Shown here: positions 46,810 to 56,303 of the stretch, piece after piece
Layout: each line of letters starts with the position of its first letter
Position numbering within the stretch: position 1 is the stretch's first letter
Notes under the pieces: generated by a model
Seen by the model: only the letters and a program-made list of their open reading frames with translations
Database searches by the model: none
What the model was told of the DNA's origin: nothing
Translations under genes and position numbers: made by a program
Origin: Algoriphagus hitonicola
GTDB lineage: Bacteria > Bacteroidota > Bacteroidia > Cytophagales > Cyclobacteriaceae
Reading direction: 5' to 3'
Assembly: GCF_900113375.1 (NCBI RefSeq)
Contig: NZ_FOPC01000001.1
Coordinates: 248,001-312,000 of the forward strand
Length of the DNA: 64,000 nucleotides

Positions 46810-46872
46810 GGCGACATATATTCCAATCTCAGCAATCGGGACATTAACCGCGGGAGCGGTGAAGTATGGTTC

Positions 46873-48033
46873 TTATTTCCATTTCACTGATTTAAATACA
46901 ATTTGCCGGTAATTGTCTCTTTCGTAGAGGATCCCTAGGGTGTTTTTATCCAGGTTCACCAAATCCGAATAAGCTGTCCAAGCGTTTTTTTCACCATTCT
47001 CATTCGAGTCAATCAGGATATTTTTTGTCCAAGTTTTTCCCTCATCGTAGCTGATTTTGATCGTCAAATGATTGCGTTCTTCTTCGCTAGCCGCATTAGA
47101 GTGGGCGAGGATGGTTTTTCCGTCTTGTGCTCCAATGTTTAGGATAGAAGCCTGACAAACTGGGTCAGGAAGTTGAGGCTCAAAGTAACTTTCTTCCCAA
47201 GTTTGACCTCCGTCAGAAGAATACGACAGAATTCGCTGCCGGATATCTCCTTTTTGATTTCGACTGCTCATGATCATCCGTCCGTGGGTTAGTTCTGCTG
47301 CAATGGATTCATTCGAACCGCCAAATTTGACCGATTCAGAAAGGCTAAAAGTCTGACCATGATCATCTGTAAAAAAGCCATGAGCTTGATAGTCCGACCA
47401 GTCTGAAATGGGGTCACCCGCCGAATGATTGGCGGCCACGTAGATTCTGCCTTGGTGAGGGCCATGTTGAAATTGAAAGGCATGTCCGGGTGTATTGGCA
47501 TAGTGCCTCCAGTCTTCGGGGTTTTGATACTCCGGGTTGAAATCAGGATTATTCGGAAGGTGGACCTGTGTGGTGATGTTTTCAGGAGTGGTCCAGCTTT
47601 TTCCCAAATCAAAAGAGGTAATCATCCAGGTTTCTCGTACCCCTCGGTTCATCCGGATGTCATACTCATGATTATTTCCGGTATTGTAAAACAAAAAAAC
47701 GACCCCATCAGGAAACTCGGGATTGTGAAGGTCGACGACTGGAGCGGGATTGCCGGCTTGAAGGCTATCATAGTCGACTAAGGTTTCCAGGTTTGACCAA
47801 TTTTCCCCTCGGTCATTACTTCGTTTCATGACTAAGTTGATATCCCCAAAATCATCCGTTCCGTTTACTCGGCCTTCGGCAAAGGCTAGTAATTCCCCAT
47901 TGGGCAAATTGATAATGGCAGGAATGCGATAGATGGCGTGACCTTCTTTATCGGCCTCAAAAACGAGGGTTTCTTGTGCCAAAAGGAGATGAGAAAAGCA
48001 AAATAGGGAAAGGAGCAGGACGTATTTGGTCAT
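46873..48033 (-). CDS. Exo-alpha-sialidase (GH33)
   Basis: A 386-residue secreted sialidase with a signal peptide ending at LLAQ. The (F/Y)RIP motif is YRIPAII with Arg36 of the arginine triad. Five Asp boxes are visible: SNDRGENWS, SFDLGKSWT, TDDHGQTFS, SSDGGQTWE and SYDEGKTWT. AFAEGR gives the Glu/Arg after the first strand. It cleaves terminal sialic acid (or a similar nonulosonic acid such as KDN) from glycans. No sialic-acid transporter, lyase or kinase gene lies in the window. Confidence 0.93.
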   Translation of the reverse strand: MTKYVLLLSLFCFSHLLLAQETLVFEADKEGHAIYRIPAIINLPNGELLAFAEGRVNGTDDFGDINLVMKRSNDRGENWSNLETLVDYDSLQAGNPAPVVDLHNPEFPDGVVFLFYNTGNNHEYDIRMNRGVRETWMITSFDLGKSWTTPENITTQVHLPNNPDFNPEYQNPEDWRHYANTPGHAFQFQHGPHQGRIYVAANHSAGDPISDWSDYQAHGFFTDDHGQTFSLSESVKFGGSNESIAAELTHGRMIMSSRNQKGDIRQRILSYSSDGGQTWEESYFEPQLPDPVCQASILNIGAQDGKTILAHSNAASEEERNHLTIKISYDEGKTWTKNILIDSNENGEKNAWTAYSDLVNLDKNTLGILYERDNYRQIVFKSVKWK

Positions 48034-48274
48034 TTTGGGTCTGGATTTCTTGGACTAAATAAAATGAAAAATTAGGGTTTTGGAAGGAAATTGATTCTTC
48101 TCTATTGATTAAAATTTAAAAATGGGTTGTTAAAGGAAGATTTGATAAATTTTTGGCTAAGCTTCTACAGATCAATTCAAGTGGATTTTTTGATCATTTA
48201 ATCAATTAATTCCCGCAAAAAATAAGTGATGCTTGTTTAGGTAAAGTTTCGTTTTCACTTTTCTCAAAAAAAGG

Positions 48275-48859
48275 ATGAAAACGAAATCACTTGTCTGGGC
48301 TATTGTTGTTTTTGGGATCTTTTCCTGTAGCGGATCTGAGGAAGAACCGAGGGATTCCAATCAAGCCTTTCTCAGTTTTAAAGTCAATGGTGAATTAAAG
48401 GAATTCGAGGTAGCCAATAGTCCCATGGGCTTCTCGTTCAACTCGGAAGGGCCTGTTTATTTAGCGACTTTTATGGTTTTAGCTAATCCGGTTGATGGTA
48501 CCAAAAATTTTATTTCCGGGTTTTTAAGAAATGAAACCCTTTTTGAACCCAATGAAATCCTGGAAATGCAAAATCCAATTTTTTATCAGGGAATTCCTAT
48601 GGTCCGAATCCAATTAACCTATTCCAATGAAGCTGGCGAACTCTATAATGCTGTACTTTTTCAGGAGGATTTTCCTGCTCTTTTGGCAACGGATGATGCC
48701 AGGTTTCGATTTACGGAGATCAGCGATAATTGGGTAAAAGGGGAATTCAACGGAATTTTGGTAGGTCCGGTATTCGAAACCACAGGAAGAGGGGATACTG
48801 AATTGCGGGTTACGGAAGGTAAATTCAGTATGCCGCTCTTCCGAAGCAATCTGCCTTAA
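48275..48859 (+). CDS. Small lipoprotein of unknown function
   Basis: A 194-residue lipoprotein with lipobox FSCS. The mature part is a beta-rich domain (AFLSFKVNGELKEFEVANSP, VKGEFNGILVGP) like the many DUF-type calycin-like lipoproteins of Bacteroidota; I cannot name the family. Its stop overlaps the stop of the convergent barrel gene (48856-48859). Confidence 0.75.
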   Translation: MKTKSLVWAIVVFGIFSCSGSEEEPRDSNQAFLSFKVNGELKEFEVANSPMGFSFNSEGPVYLATFMVLANPVDGTKNFISGFLRNETLFEPNEILEMQNPIFYQGIPMVRIQLTYSNEAGELYNAVLFQEDFPALLATDDARFRFTEISDNWVKGEFNGILVGPVFETTGRGDTELRVTEGKFSMPLFRSNLP

Positions 48860-49428
48860 AGTTTGACAGCCAATCCCACATTGAGAAAAGCCACCCCGTA
48901 ACCCAATTCACCAAATACGGCCAAGTTGGGGTTGAAATAATAGCGTGCTCCACCAAAAATGGTCAGTCCGGCTGTATTTCCAAAGTTTCCCGAGTTTCCT
49001 GTATCAAAACCTGAATTGTCTTCATAGGAATAATTCAGGAGGTTATAGCTAGCCATCAATCCGGCATAGAGATCCAACTTTTCATTTTGAATCTGGGTAA
49101 AATGCAAAGCTCCCCGCACTCCGATAATGGTATAGTTCCACTTGGATTTGGATTGGATTGTACCCGAATTGGTTTCATAGGAAAAACTTTTGTATCCGAC
49201 ATAGCCCCCGATACTGATAATTCCGACTTCGCCTGCTTCGGCGACTCCCTGCTCATACATGAGGCTGATGGCTGGGATTTGACTACTGTAATCAAAGCCG
49301 CCAAGAGAGCTTCCAATACCGATTCCTGCGGAAAAAACTTTAGTAGATTGATCAAAATTCTGGGCATTTCCTGTCAAGATTGTAGAAATGCAGATTAGAA
49401 ATGTGAGTGTTAGATAGACTGTTTTCAT
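48856..49428 (-). CDS. Small outer-membrane beta-barrel protein
   Basis: A 190-residue protein with a signal peptide ending at GNAQ and about eight amphipathic strands (VFSAGIGIGSS, GIISIGGYVGYKSFSY, WNYTIIGVRGALHF, LDLYAGLMASYNLLNYSY, AGLTIFGGARYYFNPNLAVFGELGYGVAFLNVGLAVKL read in parts). It fits the OmpX/OmpW-like eight-stranded group. Role unknown. Confidence 0.8.
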   Translation of the reverse strand: MKTVYLTLTFLICISTILTGNAQNFDQSTKVFSAGIGIGSSLGGFDYSSQIPAISLMYEQGVAEAGEVGIISIGGYVGYKSFSYETNSGTIQSKSKWNYTIIGVRGALHFTQIQNEKLDLYAGLMASYNLLNYSYEDNSGFDTGNSGNFGNTAGLTIFGGARYYFNPNLAVFGELGYGVAFLNVGLAVKL

Positions 49429-49571
49429 GATTTCAAATTTTCAGTCAAACTAGGATCTATTTCTAAAAAACTGAATCCACAATGATTTTATGCCTTAATT
49501 GCCTTATTTCCTGTGGCTTTTCAACTGATTTTTGTAAAAAATCCCGTAATTTATTTGCTGATTTAATGCAC

Positions 49572-51635
49572 ATGAAAAAGTTTTTTGCACTACTTCTTTT
49601 TGTTTTTATGGCTGGGAATCTGAGGGCTCAAAGTCAGATTGATTCTTTGCTGCGGGAGATTAATAAACCAATGCTTTCGGATAGTTTGCGTGCTTTTTTA
49701 CACAGCGAAATAGCCTTTGAATTTGCGGGTGTAGATCCGCAGAGAGGTTTGGTTTATGCAGATTCGGCTATTTCATTTGCCCAAAAAGCGAAAAACCCTT
49801 CGCTAGAAACTTCCGCACATAACAGCAAGGGTGTGAATTATTGGTATTTGGGTGAGGATTCTCTGGCTTCGGTAGAATATCAAAAGGTACTAGAAGAGCA
49901 TTTGCATTCCGGTAATCTCAAAGGTCAGGCTACAGCTTCGAATAATTTGGCCTTGCTTTCTTACAATCGAGGCGATTATCGTTCAGCATTGGAAAATCAC
50001 GAGAAGGCAAGCCGAATTTTTGAAGAATTGGATTTGCGAAAAAACCTCATCAATAGCCTGGCAAATACCGGAGTTGTCTTTTTGGCCTTGGCGGATTATC
50101 CCAAGGCGCTGGAGTATTTTTTGGAAGCGATGAAAAAAACCGAAAATGGAGATATTTGGGAAAGGGGAAATATCTCCAATAATTTGGGGTTGGTGTACAA
50201 AAATTTAGGGGAATTCACCCAGGCTGATTCGGTCTATCAGGTGGCAGTAGCTGAATATGAAAAAAACGGAAATCTACAAGCCCAGGCAAATTCTCTTGGG
50301 AATTTGGCAGCAGTCAAGCAACTTCAGGGAGAGTTGGTTTTGGCTGAAGAACTAATTTTAGAAGCGTTTAAAATCAACAGAAAAATCGGAAATCAGCGGA
50401 GAATTGCATCGGATTTTAGTACGCTTTCTTCCATTTATTCTGAAATGAATCAGTCCGAAAAATCCGGAATAGTTCTAGATAGTGCCATTCAATTGTATCG
50501 TTCGGTGGGGGAGAGACTGAACCTTTCAAAGGTCCTCCTCGAAAAAGCAGCTATTGAAAAAAACCGGGGGAACTGGAATTCAGCTCAGCGTTTGGAGCTG
50601 GAGGGATTAAGACTGGCTCAGGAAAGCACCTCACTGGAGGCCCAGAAAAACGCATGGCTTGGCTTGGCAGAAACTTATCGGGGAAAAAGAGATTTCTCAA
50701 AGGCCTTGGAAGCCTTTGAGCGCGCACAACATTACAAGGATAGTATTTTTAACGATGATAATCGAAAGCAAATATTAAGACTTCAACTAGGTCACGAGTA
50801 TGATCAAAAAGCTCAGGCAATGCAGTCTGAATTTGAGAAAGAACGGATCCTGCTCGATCTTCAAACCCGTGAAAGTCAACTCAAAGCCCGGCTTTATTTG
50901 ATGGGTTTGCTGGTAGTATTGCTAGTGGGCGCAGGTTTATTTTTGATATTAAAGCATCAAACTAATCAGCGAAGGAAACTTTTGCAGCAACGCTATCAGA
51001 CAGAAATCTCAGAATTGGAATTGAAAGCGCTAAAAGCACAAATGAACCCTCATTTTATATTCAATGCACTCAGCTCCATCAGTAATTTTTTACTGAAAAA
51101 TGAACCTGAGGAAGCAGATCGATATTTAACCAAATTTGCACGAATGATTCGAAAAATACTCGATTTCAGCGAGCTGAAGGAGATCTCGATGGAAGAGGAA
51201 ATTCGCTTTTTGAGGGATTACATTCAAATCGAAGCGCTTCGTTTGGGCAAAACCATCGAGCTTCAAGTCGAAAATCCCGATCGGGTGGATCTCGCTGGGA
51301 TCAAGGTCCCTCCTTTGCTTTTGCAGCCTTTGGTCGAAAACAGCATTTGGCATGGCATTGCCAAAACCGAAGAAAATGGTCACATCAAATTTCTTTTTGA
51401 GCGCAGCGAAATCGGGGTTCAACTCAGCTTGCGGGATACCGGAAAAGGACATAATCTACCTATTGAGCTTTCTGGTGACCATCAGTCTATGGGAATGAAA
51501 TTGGTCGAAAAGCGCTTGCTGAATTCTCGGAAAAGTAGGGTTACGGAAAAGCCTATTTTCGATTTTGACGTCGATTCAGAGGGTTTTTGGGTTAGATTGC
51601 AATTAAATTCTCCTCAAAACCTAGTTAATTCATGA
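49572..51635 (+). CDS. TPR sensor histidine kinase (LytS/YehU type)
   Basis: A 688-residue inner-membrane kinase. I start at the ATG 49572, which gives a signal peptide (MKKFFALLLFVFMAGNLRAQ); an ATG two codons upstream is equivalent. A periplasmic TPR array covers about 60-400, one membrane helix lies near 440-463 (MGLLVVLLVGAGLFLIL), and the cytosolic His_kinase domain has His494 in AQMNPHFIFNALSS and the ATP-lid text LLLQPLVENSIWHGI with RDTGKG. Its stop overlaps the start of the LytTR regulator gene. TPR arrays in such kinases are thought to sense through partner proteins. Confidence 0.92.
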   Translation: MKKFFALLLFVFMAGNLRAQSQIDSLLREINKPMLSDSLRAFLHSEIAFEFAGVDPQRGLVYADSAISFAQKAKNPSLETSAHNSKGVNYWYLGEDSLASVEYQKVLEEHLHSGNLKGQATASNNLALLSYNRGDYRSALENHEKASRIFEELDLRKNLINSLANTGVVFLALADYPKALEYFLEAMKKTENGDIWERGNISNNLGLVYKNLGEFTQADSVYQVAVAEYEKNGNLQAQANSLGNLAAVKQLQGELVLAEELILEAFKINRKIGNQRRIASDFSTLSSIYSEMNQSEKSGIVLDSAIQLYRSVGERLNLSKVLLEKAAIEKNRGNWNSAQRLELEGLRLAQESTSLEAQKNAWLGLAETYRGKRDFSKALEAFERAQHYKDSIFNDDNRKQILRLQLGHEYDQKAQAMQSEFEKERILLDLQTRESQLKARLYLMGLLVVLLVGAGLFLILKHQTNQRRKLLQQRYQTEISELELKALKAQMNPHFIFNALSSISNFLLKNEPEEADRYLTKFARMIRKILDFSELKEISMEEEIRFLRDYIQIEALRLGKTIELQVENPDRVDLAGIKVPPLLLQPLVENSIWHGIAKTEENGHIKFLFERSEIGVQLSLRDTGKGHNLPIELSGDHQSMGMKLVEKRLLNSRKSRVTEKPIFDFDVDSEGFWVRLQLNSPQNLVNS

Positions 51636-52381
51636 TTCGATACGCCATTGTGGAAGATGAGCCTCAAAGCGCTGAGCGATTAAAGTTACTGATGGAGCGA
51701 TCTCATCTGGATCTGTTTGAGCTAATTGGAGTAATCAAAAAGGCCCAAGAAGTCCTCGGATTTTTCCAAGAGAATTCTCCGGATTTGGTCTTTTGGGATG
51801 TGGAACTGGGTGAAAAAACAGCCTTTGAACTATTGGCTGAAATCCCCAAAAAGGATTTTCAAATCATCTTCACTACTGGGCATCAGGAATATGCTCTTCA
51901 GGCGATTAAAGCAAATGCTCTGGATTATTTGCTGAAACCCGTTGATGCAGAAGAATTAGCCAAATCACTTAAGCGAGTTGAGGTCCAAAGAAGCAACGGG
52001 GTCAATCCTTCAGATTTAGAAGCGATTTTGAAATCGATTCTTCCTTTAAAAAATCTTCAAAAAATAGCCTTGCCGACTGCCTCAGGGTTGGAGTTTGTAC
52101 CCATTGATTCGATTCTCCGATGCCAAGCCGATGTGAATTACACTCATTTTTTTCTTCGGGATGGACGAAAAATCACCAGTTCCAAAACCCTGAAAGAATA
52201 TGAAATGCAGTTGGTTTCCCAGGACTTTTTTCGGGTTCATAACAGTCATTTGGTCAATTTGAAGGAGGTGAGGTTTTACACCAAAGGAAAGGGAGGCTTT
52301 TTGACGCTGAATGACGGGACTGAAGTGGAGGTTGCTTCGAGGAGAAAAGAAGAGCTTCTGCAGATTCTTAAAGGGTTTTGA
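51632..52381 (+). CDS. LytTR-family response regulator
   Basis: A 249-residue regulator. The receiver domain has acidic residues in VEDE, phospho-acceptor Asp56 (LVFWDVELG) and Lys102 (LLKPVD). The C-terminal LytTR DNA-binding domain spans about 140-245 (ILRCQADVNYTHFFLRDGRK, FFRVHNSHLVNLKEV). It is translationally coupled to the kinase. The sulfatase pair begins 54 bases after its stop, so these are likely its targets or operon partners. Confidence 0.93.
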   Translation: MIRYAIVEDEPQSAERLKLLMERSHLDLFELIGVIKKAQEVLGFFQENSPDLVFWDVELGEKTAFELLAEIPKKDFQIIFTTGHQEYALQAIKANALDYLLKPVDAEELAKSLKRVEVQRSNGVNPSDLEAILKSILPLKNLQKIALPTASGLEFVPIDSILRCQADVNYTHFFLRDGRKITSSKTLKEYEMQLVSQDFFRVHNSHLVNLKEVRFYTKGKGGFLTLNDGTEVEVASRRKEELLQILKGF

Positions 52382-52435
52382 ATTGGGTTGGGAATTTGTA
52401 ATTTGACATTTACTTAAGACCCAGCCCACAGTATC

Positions 52436-54124
52436 ATGAAAAATTTATCGCTAAGCTTTTTATCAATCCTAATTTTTGCCGGATTGCTAAGTTGTAATGA
52501 CCCTGAAAATCAAGCTCCAGATCGCCCAAATATCGTCTTTATCATGTCCGACGATCATGCCTATCAGGCAATTTCGGCCTATAGCGATCATTTGATCGAG
52601 ACGCCAAATATTGATCGGATCGCCGAAATGGGGATGCTTTTCACCAATGCCACTGTGACCAATTCCATCTGCGCGCCGAGTCGGGCGACGATTTTGACAG
52701 GTTTGCACAGCCATCTCAATGGTAAAATTGACAATGACTTTCCCTTCGATACAACCAATGTGACTTTTCCCCAGCTTTTTCAAGAGGCAGGCTATCAGAC
52801 GGCCATGTTTGGGAAGTTGCATTTTGGAAATAACCCCAAAGGCTTTGATCAATTCAAGATTTTGCCCGGACAAGGGGCCTATTACAATCCCGATTTTATC
52901 ACCAAAAATGAGGGGAATATTCAGGTAGAAGGTTATGTCACGGATATTATTACCGACATGACCTTGGACTGGCTGCAGCATGAGCGAAGGGAAGAGGATC
53001 CCTTTTTACTTTTTTATCTGCACAAAGCTCCCCATCGGGAGTGGTTGCCTGCTGAGCGACATATTGCAGATTTTACGAGTAGGGCTTTTGTAGAGCCACC
53101 TACACTTTTTGATGATTATTCTGGAAGAGGAAGGGCTGCGAAAGAAGCCGAAATGAATCTGCTCAAACACATGAACTGGGCTGGTGACTCAAAAATCTAT
53201 CCTGAGGTTATGGAGGAGTTGGGAATACCGGATGCTTCGGGATGGGACAAAGGGGCTTTTCAGCGCGAAGTCGGTCGACTCAATGATTCTCAGCGTGCCA
53301 ATTGGGATGCAGTCTATGGCCCGATGAATGAGGAGTTCAAAGCAAACTATGCTGACATGACCGAGGAAGATTTGATGAGATGGCGCTATCAGCGATACAT
53401 GCAGGATTATTTGGGGACGATTCAGGCTGTGGATGAAAATGTAGGTCGCGTTTTGGATTACCTTGAGGAGAAGAATATGATGGAAAACACCATCATCGTC
53501 TATACCTCGGATCAGGGTTTTTACTTGGGAGAGCACGGTTGGTTTGATAAGCGATTTGTGTACGATGAATCATTCAAAACCCCGCTTTTGGTGGCTTGGC
53601 CGGGAAAAGTGCAACCTGGATCAACATCCACCGAGATGGTTCAGAATCTGGATTTTGCCCAGACTTTCTTAGACGCAGCCGGCATTCCTGCTCCAGAATC
53701 TATGCAAGGCGAAAGTTTGGTTCCCTTGCTCACGGGGAAAACTGAAAAATGGACTCGGGATGCGGTTTATTACCACTACTATGAATATCCTTCGGTTCAT
53801 ATGGTCAAGCGTCACTACGCCATTGTCACCGAAGAGTACAAACTCACCCATTACTATTTTGATACGGATGAATGGGAACTCATCGACCGAATCAATGATC
53901 CCATGGAGCTCAAAAATGTATACGAGGATCCTGCTTATGCTGAAATTAGGGAAGAATTACATAAAAAACTGGATGGTTTACGCGAGAAATACGGAGATAG
54001 TAAGGAGCTTTCCCAGCAGTATTTGGACAACTATTTGGATCGGCTGGAAGAAACGCAGCAATTTGGAGCGGCCAATAAAGAAGTGACAAAACAAATTTTG
54101 GAAGATCGAAAAAAATCAAATTGA
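52436..54124 (+). CDS. Type I sulfatase, lipoprotein (first of a tandem pair)
   Basis: A 562-residue sulfatase with lipobox LLSC (Cys20). The formylglycine motif is Cys79-Ala-Pro-Ser-Arg83 (NSICAPSRATILTG), metal ligands start with Asp39-Asp40 (FIMSDDHAY), and later sites include TAMFGKLHFG and IVYTSDQGFYLGEHGWFDKR. It would desulfate a polysaccharide or glycan at the periplasmic face. It needs an anaerobic-type sulfatase-maturating enzyme for its Cys, which is not in the window. The next gene is a close paralogue. Confidence 0.93.
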   Translation: MKNLSLSFLSILIFAGLLSCNDPENQAPDRPNIVFIMSDDHAYQAISAYSDHLIETPNIDRIAEMGMLFTNATVTNSICAPSRATILTGLHSHLNGKIDNDFPFDTTNVTFPQLFQEAGYQTAMFGKLHFGNNPKGFDQFKILPGQGAYYNPDFITKNEGNIQVEGYVTDIITDMTLDWLQHERREEDPFLLFYLHKAPHREWLPAERHIADFTSRAFVEPPTLFDDYSGRGRAAKEAEMNLLKHMNWAGDSKIYPEVMEELGIPDASGWDKGAFQREVGRLNDSQRANWDAVYGPMNEEFKANYADMTEEDLMRWRYQRYMQDYLGTIQAVDENVGRVLDYLEEKNMMENTIIVYTSDQGFYLGEHGWFDKRFVYDESFKTPLLVAWPGKVQPGSTSTEMVQNLDFAQTFLDAAGIPAPESMQGESLVPLLTGKTEKWTRDAVYYHYYEYPSVHMVKRHYAIVTEEYKLTHYYFDTDEWELIDRINDPMELKNVYEDPAYAEIREELHKKLDGLREKYGDSKELSQQYLDNYLDRLEETQQFGAANKEVTKQILEDRKKSN

Positions 54125-54159
54125 TCCGATTTTCCCCCATATCTAACCCTCAAAAACCT

Positions 54160-55842
54160 ATGAAGAATATCCTTTCCATTTCTCTTTTGGGCTTAGCTGC
54201 AGGAGTTCTTTTTTCCTGTCAGCCTCAAGAAGAAAAAGTCAGCGAGCGACCCAACATCATTTTTATCATGTCTGACGATCACGCCTATCAGGCGATTTCG
54301 GCCTATGATAATTCCCTGATCGAGACGCCCAATATTGACCGAATTGCAAAAATGGGGATGCTTTTTACCCAGGCTTCGGTGACCAACTCGATTTGTGCAC
54401 CTAGCCGGGCTACGATTTTGACCGGAAAGCATAGCCATATGAATGGAAAAATCGATAATCATTTCCCCTTTGACACGACCAATGTGACTTTTCCCCAGCT
54501 TTTTCAAGAGGCCGGCTATCAGACCGCCATGTTTGGAAAATTGCACTTCGGAAACAACCCAAAAGGTTTTGATCAATTTAAGATACTGCCGGGTCAAGGG
54601 GCTTATTTCAATCCGGATTTTATTACCAAAAATGAGGGAGATATTCAGGTGGAGGGATATGTCACGGATATTATTACCGATATGACCTTGGATTGGCTGC
54701 AGAATGAGCGGAGAGAAGAGGATCCATTTTTACTTTTCTATTTGCATAAGGCGCCGCACCGGGAATGGTTGATGGCAGAGCGGCATTTGGAAGAATTCAC
54801 CAACCGGACTTTTCCCGAGCCACCGACTTTGTTTGATGATTATGAAGGCAGGACCTATCCGGCGGAGGAGGCTGAAATGAATATTTTTGAGCATATGGCT
54901 TGGGCGGGAGACAATAAGCTTTTCCCCCAAACCATGGATGAGCTTGGCCTGGAGGAGATCGGTTATGATAAAAGCCGCTTTGATTATCAGGTGAGCCGAC
55001 TGACCGATTCGCAGCGGGAGAATTTTATGGAAGCTTATGGCAAAGTCAATGAGGAATTCAAAAAGGCCTATCCTACCATGAGCGAAGAAGATGTTATGCG
55101 CTGGAAATATCAGCGCTACATGCAGGATTATTTGGGGACGATTCAGTCTGTAGATGAGAATGTCGGACGGGTGTTGGACTATTTGGAAGAAAATGACCTG
55201 ATGGAAAACACCATTATCGTGTACACTTCTGATCAGGGATTTTACCTAGGCGAGCATGGCTGGTACGATAAGCGATTTGTCTATGACGAAAGCTTCAAAA
55301 CGCCACTTTTGGTGGCTTGGCCGGGAAAAGTAGCGGCGGGAAGTACTTCGGATGAACTGGTCCAAAACTTGGATTTCGCCCAGACATTTTTGGATGCAGC
55401 GGGAATCGAGCAGCCTGCAGATATGCAGGGGGAAAGCTTCATTCCTTTGCTCACCGGAGAACTAGAAAAATGGGATCGGGATGCGGTGTATTACCACTAC
55501 TATGAATATCCCGCAGAGCACATGGTCAATCGTCACTATGCCATCGTGACCAAAGAATACAAGCTGATCCATTATTATTTTGTAGAGGATAGCTGGGAGC
55601 TGATCGATCGGGTAAAGGACCCGATGGAGCTCAAGAATGTGTATGATGATCCAGAATATGCGGTTATTCGAGAGGACTTACACCGACGACTTGATGAGCT
55701 GAGGGTGAAGTATAAAGACAGTTCCGAGCTCAGTCAAGATTATATCAATCGATTTATGGAGGATGCACGAAACGGGAAAGTTTGGGGCGTCACCAAAGAA
55801 AAAGTGGAAGAAATCGAAAAGCGAAGAGCCGAAATCGAATAA
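54160..55842 (+). CDS. Type I sulfatase, lipoprotein (second of a tandem pair)
   Basis: A 560-residue sulfatase. The frame is open to a TTG at 54121, but the ATG at 54160 gives a signal with lipobox LFSC at Cys20, in register with the first copy. Cys79-Ala-Pro-Ser-Arg83, the metal Asp pair and most of the rest match the preceding protein almost residue for residue in the core. They differ most at about 200-300 (substrate-facing insert) and in the C terminus. This is a recent tandem duplication with possible divergence of substrate. A terminator follows. Confidence 0.93.
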   Translation: MKNILSISLLGLAAGVLFSCQPQEEKVSERPNIIFIMSDDHAYQAISAYDNSLIETPNIDRIAKMGMLFTQASVTNSICAPSRATILTGKHSHMNGKIDNHFPFDTTNVTFPQLFQEAGYQTAMFGKLHFGNNPKGFDQFKILPGQGAYFNPDFITKNEGDIQVEGYVTDIITDMTLDWLQNERREEDPFLLFYLHKAPHREWLMAERHLEEFTNRTFPEPPTLFDDYEGRTYPAEEAEMNIFEHMAWAGDNKLFPQTMDELGLEEIGYDKSRFDYQVSRLTDSQRENFMEAYGKVNEEFKKAYPTMSEEDVMRWKYQRYMQDYLGTIQSVDENVGRVLDYLEENDLMENTIIVYTSDQGFYLGEHGWYDKRFVYDESFKTPLLVAWPGKVAAGSTSDELVQNLDFAQTFLDAAGIEQPADMQGESFIPLLTGELEKWDRDAVYYHYYEYPAEHMVNRHYAIVTKEYKLIHYYFVEDSWELIDRVKDPMELKNVYDDPEYAVIREDLHRRLDELRVKYKDSSELSQDYINRFMEDARNGKVWGVTKEKVEEIEKRRAEIE

Positions 55843-55845
55843 GTG

Positions 55846-55874
55846 AAAAGCCCAAGCCGAAAACTTGGGCTTTT
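55846..55874. terminator. Bidirectional intrinsic terminator after the sulfatase operon
   Basis: AAAAGCCCAAG, a seven-base loop, then CTTGGGCTTTT. The A run and T run flank the stem, so it can stop transcription of the sulfatases and of the convergent small membrane gene, whose stop codon lies inside it. Confidence 0.85.
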
Positions 55875-56064
55875 ACTTGGGTGATAAAATCCGAAAAGGA
55901 AAAAGGATAATATTCCGAATCAAATCAAAGGATAATTCTACCGCAAAACCCAAAAGCCGGAAAGGCAACAGCAACAGCCAGATAAATGGATATAGGATAA
56001 TGGCGATGATGGCAATCGGCCAGCAGAGCACCAACAGAATCAGCCAAAGTAGGAATGTAAGCAT
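55873..56064 (-). CDS. Small hydrophobic membrane protein
   Basis: A 63-residue protein, almost wholly hydrophobic in its first 40 residues (MLTFLLWLILLVLCWPIAII, then YPFIWLLLLPFRLLG) with an amphipathic C terminus. I recall similar small proteins in Cytophagales, without function. The opposite-strand frame over the same bases (55865-56101) is Lys/Ser/Asn-rich and unlikely to be real. Confidence 0.65.
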   Translation of the reverse strand: MLTFLLWLILLVLCWPIAIIAIILYPFIWLLLLPFRLLGFAVELSFDLIRNIILFPFRILSPK

Positions 56065-56303
56065 GCTGATAATCGGTCAAGATTTATACCAGTTGGGTTA
56101 ATCTTTTGAAAATAAGAAGTTTATAAAAACTCCAATTTCCGAAACTGTTCAGTTTCAAAACAGAATTGGTAAAAAGTGGACAATTTTAAGTTGATACATC
56201 GCTACTTTCTTCTTGAGTGGTTTAAACAATGACATGGCTTTTGGGAGTTTGCAAGAAGAAATGAATCAAAATGTTACCTTAGCCGAATGAATCAAGAGTT
56301 GCT

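Noticed and set aside
55865..56101. A 78-codon plus-strand frame after the sulfatases
   Set aside because: It starts inside the terminator and is antisense to a hydrophobic minus-strand frame that looks like a real small membrane protein.
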